Assembly (NCBI GenBank): GCA_031082125.1
Contig: JAVHLM010000026.1
Span: 1 to 61,279, forward strand
Source of the DNA: Candidatus Eremiobacterota bacterium
Lineage (GTDB): Bacteria; Vulcanimicrobiota; CADAWZ01; Ess09-12
Reading direction: 5' to 3'
Length of the DNA stretch: 61,279 bases
Positions 41,122 to 48,271 of this stretch are shown here, one piece after another. Under the pieces are notes generated by a model that ran no database searches, was not told the origin of the DNA, and saw nothing but the letters and a program-made list of their open reading frames with translations. How positions within the stretch are numbered: the stretch's first letter is position 1; the number at the start of each line of letters is the position of its first letter. The position numbers and the translations under genes are program-made.

Positions 41122-43668
41122 ATGGAGCGCATTCTCATCGTTGATGATGACGAGTACATGCGGAGTAGTCTGCAGATAGAGCTGGAATCCGACGGTTTTG
41201 AGGTCTCTGTCGCGGAAAACGGCACGCAGGCCATAGAGATGGCAAAAAACAGCGCCTTCGACCTCATTCTCTGCGATGTGCGGATGCCGGGGTTGAGCGG
41301 CATTGAAACCATCTCCGCCATCAGGGATGTGCAGCCGGGCACGCGGAGCATCATCATCACGGGCTATGCAAGCCATGATACTCCCATTGCAGCTCTCAGG
41401 CTCAGGGTTGATGACTATCTCATGAAGCCCTTTTCCGGCGAGGAGCTTCTCCGGAGCATACGCTCGACGCTGGTGAGACTCAGGCAGAGTGTCTCTCAAA
41501 GCGAGGGCGTGGCACGGTACCGGAGGAATTTCCTGAAGCTCATCACGGGGATTCTATTCGAAGGGAAGGTCTCCCACCTCATCGGGCATTCCGAGAGGGT
41601 GGCCCATCTCGCTCTTCAGGTCGGCAGGAGCCTGGGGCTTTCGCCGGTGCGCCTCCAGAACCTCTATATCGCGGCGCTCCTCCACGACGTGGGCTATTTT
41701 GATCTTCCCGCACAGCTCATGGAGAAGAAGGAGTTCAGGCCCGAGGATTTTGACCTTGTGAAGAACCACCCTGCCCTTGCCCGCGATCTCCTTGAGCCCT
41801 TCAAGGAGCTTAAGGAAATCGCCACGGTGATCTCATACCACCACGAGCGCTGGGATGGTACCGGCTATCCTTCGGCTCTCGGCGGCGACATGATTCCCCT
41901 CGAGTCGAGGATAATCGCCGTGGCGGAAGCTTATGACAGCCTTGTGAGCGACCGTCCCCACCGCTCAAGGAAGGCAGTGAAAGAAGCCCTCGGCCGGATT
42001 GAAAGCGGCAGCGGCTCATATTTCGATCCGCGGATTGTGAAGCTCCTTCCCTCGGTGATAGAAGTCTATGAGGAGAAGCCCTTTTCCCCTGCTGCCTCAG
42101 AAACTGATGACCGGGAAAGAAGAACGTCGGTGCTTCTCAACCTTGCCGACATCCAGAGGGAGCAGAAAAACCTCGATGTGGCCTGGGAAGCTTACGAAAA
42201 AGCCCTTGAGCTCCTCGAAGGAAGTGAAGCCCACGAGCTGAAAGCCCGCGGGGAGCTCGGCAAGGTGCAGGTCCTTTCAGGGAGGGGATTGCACGAAGAG
42301 GCTCTCCGGAAGGCCCGTGACCTGATAGAATATGCAAAAAGCCATGCGCTCTCTTTCGTGAGGGCCCAGGCCGCCCTTCAGGCAGGCTATTCAGCAATGG
42401 TGCTGGGGCAGTATGAAGGGGTGGAGGGAGAGATTCTCTCGGCGAGGGAGATCTTTGAAGTCTGGGAGTCGGCATATCATATGTGCGAGGCGGACTTTCT
42501 TCTCTCGAATCTTCACTGCCTCAGGGGAGATGACCGCTCACCAGGGTCAATCGCGGCCTTCAATTCTTTTCTCCAGGCGATCCTCTCGAGGCGCTTTTTT
42601 GACATCCTTCAGAAATACCCTGATTTTTCCACGGTTTTTGTCAGGAGGCTCATCAGGCACTCCATAGAACATGGGCTTCTCATCGGGGAGATCACGGCCC
42701 TTTTCAGGGACCAGAAAAGGGCGCCCCTTTCAATTCTCGAGGGACTTGCCAACGACGAGGACCGCGCCGTGAGGCTCCGGGTCCTTGATATTCTCAATGA
42801 GGCGAGGGGAAGGGAAGCCAGGATCCCCGCCGCCGAAGGCAGGAAGGACTCTGCCGATGAGGCTCCGGCCGAAGCACCCGGGGCGGCGCCTCCCGTCAGG
42901 ATATTTTTCTTCGGCAAGTTCAGGGTAATGGCCGGTGAGACTCCTGTTGACGAGGAGGCGTGGGTCACCAGGAAGGCAAAGAGCCTTTTTGCCTATCTCG
43001 TGAGCCGCGGCGGCGAGGAGGTGAGCGAGGAGAGACTGATGGATATCTTCTGGCTCAAGGGGGGGCAGAAAGCCCTCCATTCCCTCCATAACAGCGTTTC
43101 TGTCATAAGAAAGATACTCACTCCCTTTCTGGGGCCACTGGCAAAGAATATCGTCCTTCACAGGAAAGCCAGCTATTATTTCAACAGCGCTCTGGGCTGC
43201 CAGGTGGACGTGGCGGATTTTGAAGAGCTCTTCCACAGGGGGAGGACTTTTTTTGAGCAGAACAGGTGGGACGAGGGCCTTGCGAGCCTGCAGAATGCCG
43301 AGCGGCTCTATATGGGTGATTTCATGGAGGGCTCTTATGATGAATGGAGCGACGAGCTCCGCCTGGCCCTGAGGAACCGTTATATCGAGCTTCTCACGCT
43401 CCTGGGCAAGTATTTCTTCAGGAAGGGCAAGCACGAGGTGAGTATCGACTATTGGAAAAAGCTCCTTGCCTGTGACAACTGCTGCGAAGATGCCTATATC
43501 GGCCTCATGCTCTGCTATGTGGCCATGGACAGGAAGAATGAGGCGGTAAGAGCATACCGCCAGTGCGCCAGGACCCTCCAGGCGGAGCTGGACCTCCCTG
43601 TGCCTGCAAAGGCTGCCGAGATTTACCTCCACCTCATGGAGGGGCAGACGGTGCCCCTCACGATGTGA
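41122..43668 (+). CDS. REC / HD-GYP / SARP-type transcriptional regulator
   Basis: This 848-residue regulator has an uncommon fusion. Residues 1-118 form a receiver with phospho-acceptor Asp52 (LILCDVRMPG), DDD at 8-10, the switch Thr (IIITGYA) and Lys (YLMKPF). Residues about 138-320 are an HD-GYP phosphodiesterase with HSERVAHLA, LLHDVGYFD, KNHP and HHERWDGTGYP, all metal ligands present, so c-di-GMP hydrolysis is expected. Residues 330-500 look TPR-like. Residues 591-690 form a winged helix (FGKFRV, the WVTRKAKSLFAYLVSRGGEE helix) and 694-840 a BTAD domain (VDVADFEELFHRGR), together the SARP/AfsR output. It likely activates the promoters with 11-bp TTGAG repeats nearby. The ATG at 41122 has GAGGGA upstream. 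Confidence 0.92.
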   Translation: MERILIVDDDEYMRSSLQIELESDGFEVSVAENGTQAIEMAKNSAFDLILCDVRMPGLSGIETISAIRDVQPGTRSIIITGYASHDTPIAALRLRVDDYLMKPFSGEELLRSIRSTLVRLRQSVSQSEGVARYRRNFLKLITGILFEGKVSHLIGHSERVAHLALQVGRSLGLSPVRLQNLYIAALLHDVGYFDLPAQLMEKKEFRPEDFDLVKNHPALARDLLEPFKELKEIATVISYHHERWDGTGYPSALGGDMIPLESRIIAVAEAYDSLVSDRPHRSRKAVKEALGRIESGSGSYFDPRIVKLLPSVIEVYEEKPFSPAASETDDRERRTSVLLNLADIQREQKNLDVAWEAYEKALELLEGSEAHELKARGELGKVQVLSGRGLHEEALRKARDLIEYAKSHALSFVRAQAALQAGYSAMVLGQYEGVEGEILSAREIFEVWESAYHMCEADFLLSNLHCLRGDDRSPGSIAAFNSFLQAILSRRFFDILQKYPDFSTVFVRRLIRHSIEHGLLIGEITALFRDQKRAPLSILEGLANDEDRAVRLRVLDILNEARGREARIPAAEGRKDSADEAPAEAPGAAPPVRIFFFGKFRVMAGETPVDEEAWVTRKAKSLFAYLVSRGGEEVSEERLMDIFWLKGGQKALHSLHNSVSVIRKILTPFLGPLAKNIVLHRKASYYFNSALGCQVDVADFEELFHRGRTFFEQNRWDEGLASLQNAERLYMGDFMEGSYDEWSDELRLALRNRYIELLTLLGKYFFRKGKHEVSIDYWKKLLACDNCCEDAYIGLMLCYVAMDRKNEAVRAYRQCARTLQAELDLPVPAKAAEIYLHLMEGQTVPLTM

Positions 43669-43712
43669 GCGATCCCGCTTCGGCCTTTCCGGTTCACAAT
43701 AATGTTACTTTC

Positions 43713-43766
43713 TTGACTTTTCCCTGAGCGCTTTTTGAGCCTTTGATGGTTCCTGTGGGTTATCAT
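43713..43766 (+). promoter_or_regulatory. TTGAG-repeat (SARP-like) promoter 7
   Basis: TTGAC (43713), CTGAG (43724), TTGAG (43735) and ATGGT (43746) are 11 bp apart, and the -10 TATCAT begins at 43761. GTTAC lies at 43704, 9 bp before the first repeat. It is directly downstream of the SARP-type regulator gene. Confidence 0.8.
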
Positions 43767-43796
43767 AAAGAGAGAAGCCTGAAAGGAGCATGATCC

Positions 43797-44600
43797 ATGG
43801 GAAACGTGAACCTCACAGCCATAAGGATTGTCATAAACGGCGCGGTGAATGCCCCGCTCCCCGCCCCTGTGATGCAGCCGGCATTACAGTTCAACCAGCG
43901 GCAGGGCGCAGGGTGTGAAGGCCAGGGAAGCGCCGGCCTGGAGCCCTATAACCTCATGCGGGAGCTTGCCGATTTTGGCGGCCCCGGCGGCCCTGCCGGA
44001 ATGAATCCTTCTATGACGGGGAATCAGCAGGCCATGATGGCACCGCTTCTCCAGATGATGATGCAGATGCTGCAGCAGATGATGCAGATGCTGCAGCAAT
44101 GCGGCATGGGCGGCGGCCAGGGAATGGGCTGCCCTGGAGCAGGAGGGGGGCAGGGATGTGCCCCGGGAGAGTCCGGTGGATTCGGTGGTCCCCAGGCTTC
44201 GGGAATGAGCGATCCTTCCAGCCAGGGTACGTCAGGCCTCGCGGACACTGCGGCACGCTGGGGCGGAAGAAGCTTCAAGCCGGGGCAGACCAAACGCTGC
44301 GCTGATTTCGTAAGCACCATGATAGAGCAGTCAGGGATGGCGCCAAGAGGATTCAACCACCCCACGAGCTGCGATCAGCTCCAGAAGTTTGGAGCGCCCG
44401 TGGGGAGGTCGGAGTTGAGGCCAGGCGACGTGGTCTTTTTCGGGAACACCTACCGGCGCGGAAAGTACACCCACACGGGCATCTACCTGGGGAACGGGCA
44501 GTTCGTGCACCGCCCCACTGCCAATAAGCCTGTGAGAATAGACAACATAAGCGACCGCTACTATGCGAGCCGTTTCTCCGGGGGGCGGCGCCTCCAGTGA
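43797..44600 (+). CDS. NlpC/P60 cell-wall hydrolase with Met/Gln- and Gly-rich N-terminus (regulon member)
   Basis: This 267-residue protein has a C-terminal NlpC/P60 peptidase (about 145-265). Its triad is Cys168 in KRCADFVSTMI, His226 in YTHTGIYLG and His238 in FVHRPT. Such enzymes cut the D-Glu to diaminopimelate bond of peptidoglycan. The first 140 residues are low in complexity: a Met/Gln helix with MMMQMLQQMMQMLQQ and a Gly/Cys-rich stretch. No signal peptide is seen, so export must use another route if it reaches the wall. GAAAGGAG precedes the ATG. Transcribed from promoter 7 and followed 63 bases later by a small gene, likely its operon partner. Confidence 0.88.
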   Translation: MGNVNLTAIRIVINGAVNAPLPAPVMQPALQFNQRQGAGCEGQGSAGLEPYNLMRELADFGGPGGPAGMNPSMTGNQQAMMAPLLQMMMQMLQQMMQMLQQCGMGGGQGMGCPGAGGGQGCAPGESGGFGGPQASGMSDPSSQGTSGLADTAARWGGRSFKPGQTKRCADFVSTMIEQSGMAPRGFNHPTSCDQLQKFGAPVGRSELRPGDVVFFGNTYRRGKYTHTGIYLGNGQFVHRPTANKPVRIDNISDRYYASRFSGGRRLQ

Positions 44601-44663
44601 CGCCCGGGGCAGCCCCTTTCAGGAGTGAAGCCTTATGGAAAAGTGCATGCAGGGGAGAAAACA

Positions 44664-45035
44664 ATGAATACAGGGATATCGGCAGAAAACCTCGCGGTGA
44701 ACGGTTTCAAGATAGTCGAGGAGTTTTTCTCCCGTGTCAATGTCGAAGAGGGCAGTAAGGGGACGCCCGGGGCATGGAGCAGGGAGGGCCTTGATTACGT
44801 CGAGTACACCCTTGTGCCGGACATGATGAGAGACGGGAAAACCTCCATAAGGGAAAGCACCTATGACGACCAGACCCTTGAGTATGCCCTGGCTCCCCTC
44901 AGGCCTCACGATATAAACGATCCGGAGACCGTAGAGGATATGATAAGGCAGCATTTCGTTCTTGCCGTCACTGACAATGTCGATCTCACCCTGAGAGGCT
45001 ATGAGTCAATGAGGCATCATCAGGGGTCCACGTAG
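44664..45035 (+). CDS. Small orphan protein downstream of the NlpC/P60 gene
   Basis: This 123-residue protein starts MNTGISAENLAVNGFKIVEE with CAGGGGAG upstream; an earlier in-frame start at 44625 has no ribosome site. It has no signal peptide and no known fold. It sits 63 bases after the peptidase and in the same direction. An immunity or chaperone role for the NlpC/P60 protein is possible but unproved. Its last 16 bases overlap the end of the convergent gene at 45020. Confidence 0.7.
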   Translation: MNTGISAENLAVNGFKIVEEFFSRVNVEEGSKGTPGAWSREGLDYVEYTLVPDMMRDGKTSIRESTYDDQTLEYALAPLRPHDINDPETVEDMIRQHFVLAVTDNVDLTLRGYESMRHHQGST

Positions 45036-45505
45036 AAGTCTATCTTTTTGTAAACGTGGACTATTTTGTTTTCCACATCGCTGAGGGCAGCCTGGAATTT
45101 AATATCCGCACCTTCTGCGATTTCCATTCCTCTCTCAAGGTGAGAGGGGTCCCCGTCTTCCAGGAAGCGCTTCATTTCATAGACGCCCTCAAGGAACTCG
45201 TCAATGGCCTCGAGAGTTCCCTTCTGCTGATCCTCGGCGCCCGGAGCAGCCTGGACCTGGCTCTGGGCGAGAAACTTCTCCCTGATACCTTCAAGATGGC
45301 CTGTCACCTTGCTGAAAGAGAGCTCAATGTTCTCGCCGGCAATCACTCCTGTAAGAATTCCTGATCTCACGCTCCTGAGAAAGGTGAGAAGGGCTGTGGC
45401 GGGCTTTACTATAACTTCTTCGATGACCTGGGGGAGACGGCAGTTGCAGCAGGAACAGAAGCGGCGATCGCCGGGGTTTTCAGTGCCGCACCTGATACAG
45501 ATCAT
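45020..45505 (-). CDS. Zinc-ribbon helical protein
   Basis: This 161-residue protein opens with a zinc ribbon (CIRCG at 3-7, then CSCCNC) and continues with long amphipathic helices (VTGHLEGIREKFLAQSQVQ, IDEFLEGVYEMKRFLEDGD). I place the start at the ATG at 45505, which follows GGAGGGC. An ATG 14 codons earlier is also possible. It is downstream of the gene at 45605 on the same strand and may share promoter 9. Its helical part resembles the protein at 29416-29847. Function unknown. Confidence 0.7.
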   Translation of the reverse strand: MICIRCGTENPGDRRFCSCCNCRLPQVIEEVIVKPATALLTFLRSVRSGILTGVIAGENIELSFSKVTGHLEGIREKFLAQSQVQAAPGAEDQQKGTLEAIDEFLEGVYEMKRFLEDGDPSHLERGMEIAEGADIKFQAALSDVENKIVHVYKKIDFYVDP

Positions 45506-45604
45506 CCTGCCCTCCGCCTGATCAATCTCACGGAAGCTTTTCTCCATGCATCCCGTTATACCTTCAGGGACCGGCAGGGCAAGGCCGGCAATCAATGGCA
45601 GTTC

Positions 45605-46222
45605 TTATGACAGGAAGTGGTTCATGCACCTTATGAGCTCACTGAGCTTCCTCATCTCGGGCGTTTCCTGGCTTACCGCCGGTGAAGCCCCGTTTTCTTC
45701 GCCCCTGGCCATAAGGCTCAACTGCTCGGCGTTTTTTTCAGATTCCTCAATTAGACCGAGGATTCCGGCAAGGTGAGCCTTGGAATAGAGTCCCTCGCGG
45801 GATTTATACTGGCGAAATTCGATGCTCATCATTTTCTTCAGGCTCTTCATGAGCTCCATGCATCTCAAGGTGCTTTTCGGAAGGGGTGCGGCACCGATAT
45901 TCTTATGTTTTTCAGGGTTTTTCGTCGTGAGGAAGTACGCGTCGCATTGTGCAGTACTGTCATACGCCGGCATGATTGTGGAGTGCCTTGGATCTGCCTG
46001 GCCTCTGTCAGTACCTGCCCAGAGGCTGCGGCTCCTGCAGAGATGAGGCTTCGGTGAAGAGTGCATGCTGCCTGGCGGGCTTTCTTCAGGCTCGAAGAAG
46101 TCGGCGGCACAGTAAGTCTTGAGATGCTTTTTCCTGGTGCCTGCCTTTTTTTTCTGGTCAGGCGTCTCTGTGCCGTACGACGGGTGATAGGAATAGGTAA
46201 GATCGATGTGGTGGCTCTCCAT
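45605..46222 (-). CDS. Orphan protein with LKKM helical domain (regulon member)
   Basis: This 205-residue protein starts MESHHIDLTYSYHPSYGTET, with AAGGAGGAGAAGG upstream of the ATG at 46222. The reading frame extends further upstream but into the promoter. The N-terminal 120 residues are basic, polar and probably disordered. The C-terminal part carries LKKMMSIEFRQYKSREGLYSK, paralogous to the 28512 product. No signal peptide. It has a near-perfect TTGAG-repeat promoter on the minus strand, showing that the element is not limited to the plus-strand block. Confidence 0.77.
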   Translation of the reverse strand: MESHHIDLTYSYHPSYGTETPDQKKKAGTRKKHLKTYCAADFFEPEESPPGSMHSSPKPHLCRSRSLWAGTDRGQADPRHSTIMPAYDSTAQCDAYFLTTKNPEKHKNIGAAPLPKSTLRCMELMKSLKKMMSIEFRQYKSREGLYSKAHLAGILGLIEESEKNAEQLSLMARGEENGASPAVSQETPEMRKLSELIRCMNHFLS

Positions 46223-46258
46223 GAATACCCTTCTCCTCCTTATATGTCTCTTGTACCT

Positions 46259-46312
46259 ATTGTAGCGGAGCGGGACCATAACGATCTCAAAGCGATCTCA
46301 AACATTTCTCAA
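46259..46312 (-). promoter_or_regulatory. TTGAG-repeat (SARP-like) promoter 9 (minus strand)
   Basis: Read on the minus strand, TTGAG starts at 46312, 46301 and 46290 and ATGGT at 46279, each 11 bp apart. The -10 TACAAT starts at 46264, exactly 48 bp after the first repeat. Confidence 0.85.
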
Positions 46313-46425
46313 AAATATTGCACTGGTGTGTAAAAAATGTTGCCATTCTGTTTCTCCCTGGGGTATCCCCCCTGGAGGGAGAAATTTAACAGAATGGCAA
46401 AAAAGTTTCTCTCCCGGACACATTT

Positions 46426-46479
46426 TTGAGAATTATATGGGCTCTTTTTGGGCTTTTTGTAAGCAGACCCTGGTATTAT
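46426..46479 (+). promoter_or_regulatory. TTGAG-repeat (SARP-like) promoter 8, degenerate
   Basis: TTGAG (46426), ATGGG (46437), TTGGG (46448) and GTAAG (46459) fall at the same spacings before TATTAT (46474). Two of four pentamers are poor, so this is the weakest member. Confidence 0.55.
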
Positions 46480-46529
46480 TGAGGTGGATAGAGGACAAGC
46501 AAGCTTTAAAATAAGGAGGTAATGGTAAA

Positions 46530-47150
46530 ATGGATGCAATCAAACTGGTAGGTTCGGGCGGCGGGTTCACGAGCGGCATGCCTTCAGGCCTCGGCTCCCT
46601 CTCAGGCATGGGCTCCATGGGGATGGGAGGCGGAATGAGCGGCCTCGATTCACTTCTCGGCTCCTCGGGGAAGCAGGGCGGCAGCGAGAACGAGCTTCTC
46701 ATGATGCTGCTCCAGATGCTTATGCAGATGCAGCAGCAGCAGCCTTCAGGCTCAGGCGGAGGCGGCGGGGAATCAGGCGGAGGAGGCGGCGGAGAGTCGG
46801 GCGGCGCGGCGCCGGTGGGGGAAGCAGGCTCACAGCCGCCCGAGTGCTCGCGGCCTGGTGATAATGGCCCGCAGGGTCCTGCAGGCGATGACGGCCCTCC
46901 TGGCCCCGCCGGAGACAAACCCGGCGAAGGTCCCGGGCGCGGTAATCCTCCGGGTCCCGCGGGAGGCCCCGGCCACGGCAATCCTCCGGGTCCCGCGGGA
47001 GGCCCCGGCCACGGCAATCCTCCGGGTCCCGCAGGCGGCCCCGGCCACGGCAATCCTCCGGGCCCCAAGGGCGGTCCCGGCCATGGCAACCCTCCTGGCC
47101 CTAAGGGCGGCCCCGGTGGCGGACCCCCTCCTCCGCCGAAGAAGGATTAA
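46530..47150 (+). CDS. Collagen-like Gly/Pro protein with Met/Gln helix (likely regulon member)
   Basis: This 206-residue protein has a Gly/Ser/Met-rich start and a hydrophobic helix ENELLMMLLQMLMQMQQQQ. A poly-Gly/Glu stretch and a collagen-like second half follow, with five 12-residue units (GNPPGPAGGPGH) and a PPPPPKKD end. The helix matches those of the NlpC/P60 protein and the next gene product. No signal peptide. TAAGGAGGTAATGG precedes the ATG. Probably an elongated structural protein; there is no sequence proof of location. Confidence 0.78.
   Translation: MDAIKLVGSGGGFTSGMPSGLGSLSGMGSMGMGGGMSGLDSLLGSSGKQGGSENELLMMLLQMLMQMQQQQPSGSGGGGGESGGGGGGESGGAAPVGEAGSQPPECSRPGDNGPQGPAGDDGPPGPAGDKPGEGPGRGNPPGPAGGPGHGNPPGPAGGPGHGNPPGPAGGPGHGNPPGPKGGPGHGNPPGPKGGPGGGPPPPPKKD
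46941..47120 (+). repeat. Five 36-bp tandem repeats
   Basis: Five in-frame 36-bp units encode GNPPGPAGGPGH and close variants. The first three are almost identical in DNA, so unit number may vary between strains. Confidence 0.88.
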
Positions 47151-47269
47151 GGCTTCAGGGGTTCGAGGTTTACCGGCTTTGGGTTCCTCGGACCCTTTTT
47201 GAGTCTGCAGATTTCAACGATTGGCGCAATAAGGAGTGAAGTTTAACAGCCAGAAAGGGAGGCATGGAA

Positions 47270-47533
47270 ATGTCAGGATTATTTGACGGGATTGGTGAAA
47301 TCGGGGCAATGGGCTCCGGAGGGTGCAGCGCAGGAAGCTGCGCCGGGAGTTCATGCGGTTCTGCCTCGGCCCTCTCAGGCCTGGGAGGCACAAATGGCAT
47401 TGATTCGCTTACGGGCGGAAGCAAGTCCTCTTCAGGAGGCTCGGATTCTCAGACAGCGGAACTTCTCATGGTGATTATGCAACTTCTCCAGCAGGCACAG
47501 CAGAACCCGGCACAGAATGGGGGCCAGGGCTAG
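47270..47533 (+). CDS. Small Gly/Ser/Cys-rich protein with LLQQ helix
   Basis: This 87-residue protein starts MSGLFDGIGEIGAMGSGGCS. The ATG at 47270 is 7 bases after GGGAGG; an ATG two codons earlier is too close to that site. The middle is Gly/Ser/Cys-rich. The end has TAELLMVIMQLLQQAQQ, the same helix type as in the previous gene and the NlpC/P60 protein. A weak hairpin separates it from the previous gene, so it may be co-transcribed. A terminator follows at 47587. Confidence 0.72.
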   Translation: MSGLFDGIGEIGAMGSGGCSAGSCAGSSCGSASALSGLGGTNGIDSLTGGSKSSSGGSDSQTAELLMVIMQLLQQAQQNPAQNGGQG

Positions 47534-47586
47534 GAACAGGCGGGTGCCGCCTTGACACAAGGCGGAGAACCGGAGAGTGCAGCGAA

Positions 47587-47628
47587 GGAAGGTCCTTCTC
47601 AAGAAATATTGAAGGGCCTTCCTGTTTT
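47587..47628 (+). terminator. Likely terminator after the small Gly-rich gene
   Basis: GGAAGGTCCTTC pairs with GAAGGGCCTTCC around a 12-base loop with one mismatch, followed by TGTTTT. Confidence 0.65.
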
Positions 47629-47693
47629 CATTCCTGCAGAGGGCCCGGCTTTAAAGGCTTTCCTGAAGGGCATCGAGGGTATCTGTCTTTTTC

Positions 47694-47741
47694 TTGACAT
47701 GACGATGCTCTTGTGGTAAAATATATGCAACTAACATATAT
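47694..47741 (+). promoter_or_regulatory. PadR gene promoter with palindromic operator
   Basis: TTGACA (47694-47699) and TAAAAT (47717-47722) are 17 bp apart. A perfect inverted repeat ATATATG-N7-CATATAT covers 47721-47741, overlapping the start of transcription. PadR proteins bind this kind of AT-rich palindrome, so autorepression is likely. Confidence 0.8.
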
Positions 47742-47757
47742 ATGGAGAAAAAGATTG

Positions 47758-48168
47758 ATGGGCAGGCGCCAGTGCAGGGCAAGAAATGAAGGCCGTCACT
47801 GTTCGTGCGAGATGGGGAACCTTTACCGGTATGCCGAGCCCATCATACTTCTCTCGCTGGCTACGCTGGGTGAAGCTCATGGATATGTCATCGCGAGGGA
47901 GTCACAGAAGCATGCGGTGACCCATGGCGGTCTGGATGTGGCGGTAGTGTACAGGACGCTCCAGAGGCTTGAGGCCGCCGGCAGGATAGATTCGTCATGG
48001 GATATGGAGGGTACGGGCCCGGCACGGCATATCTACCGGCTCACCGAGTCAGGGTGGGAGCACCTTGCCGAGTGGAGCGCCCTTCTTTCAGATATTGCCC
48101 TCTCACTGAAAAGGTTACAGTCAGGCTGTGCTGCTGCCTGCCGGGGCCGGGCCGAGAGAGGTGCCTGA
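47758..48168 (+). CDS. PadR-family regulator with Cys-rich N-terminus
   Basis: This 136-residue protein has the PadR winged helix (YAEPIILLSLATLGEAHGYV, then VVYRTLQRLEAAGRI, then IYRLTESGWEHL). Residues 1-20 contain a CxxxRNxxxHCSC cluster that could bind a metal or an Fe-S cluster, and the C-terminus has two more cysteines. PadR proteins are usually repressors that release DNA on binding a ligand. The ATG at 47758 has GGAG about 10 bases upstream. The gene lies just before a NifX-like gene, so it may sense the same metal or cluster. Confidence 0.88.
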   Translation: MGRRQCRARNEGRHCSCEMGNLYRYAEPIILLSLATLGEAHGYVIARESQKHAVTHGGLDVAVVYRTLQRLEAAGRIDSSWDMEGTGPARHIYRLTESGWEHLAEWSALLSDIALSLKRLQSGCAAACRGRAERGA

Positions 48169-48271
48169 CCTGAGGACAGGCTGGTGCGAAGGCAAGGAGA
48201 AGAATGCAGGTTATGAAAAGTCCGACGGGTGATTCCATTGAATCAGCAAAGCACATGAAAGGAGCACTGTA

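Noticed and set aside
47199-47203. TTGAG upstream of the 47270 gene considered as a repeat promoter
   Set aside because: No second pentamer lies 11 bp away and no -10 box falls at any of the expected distances.
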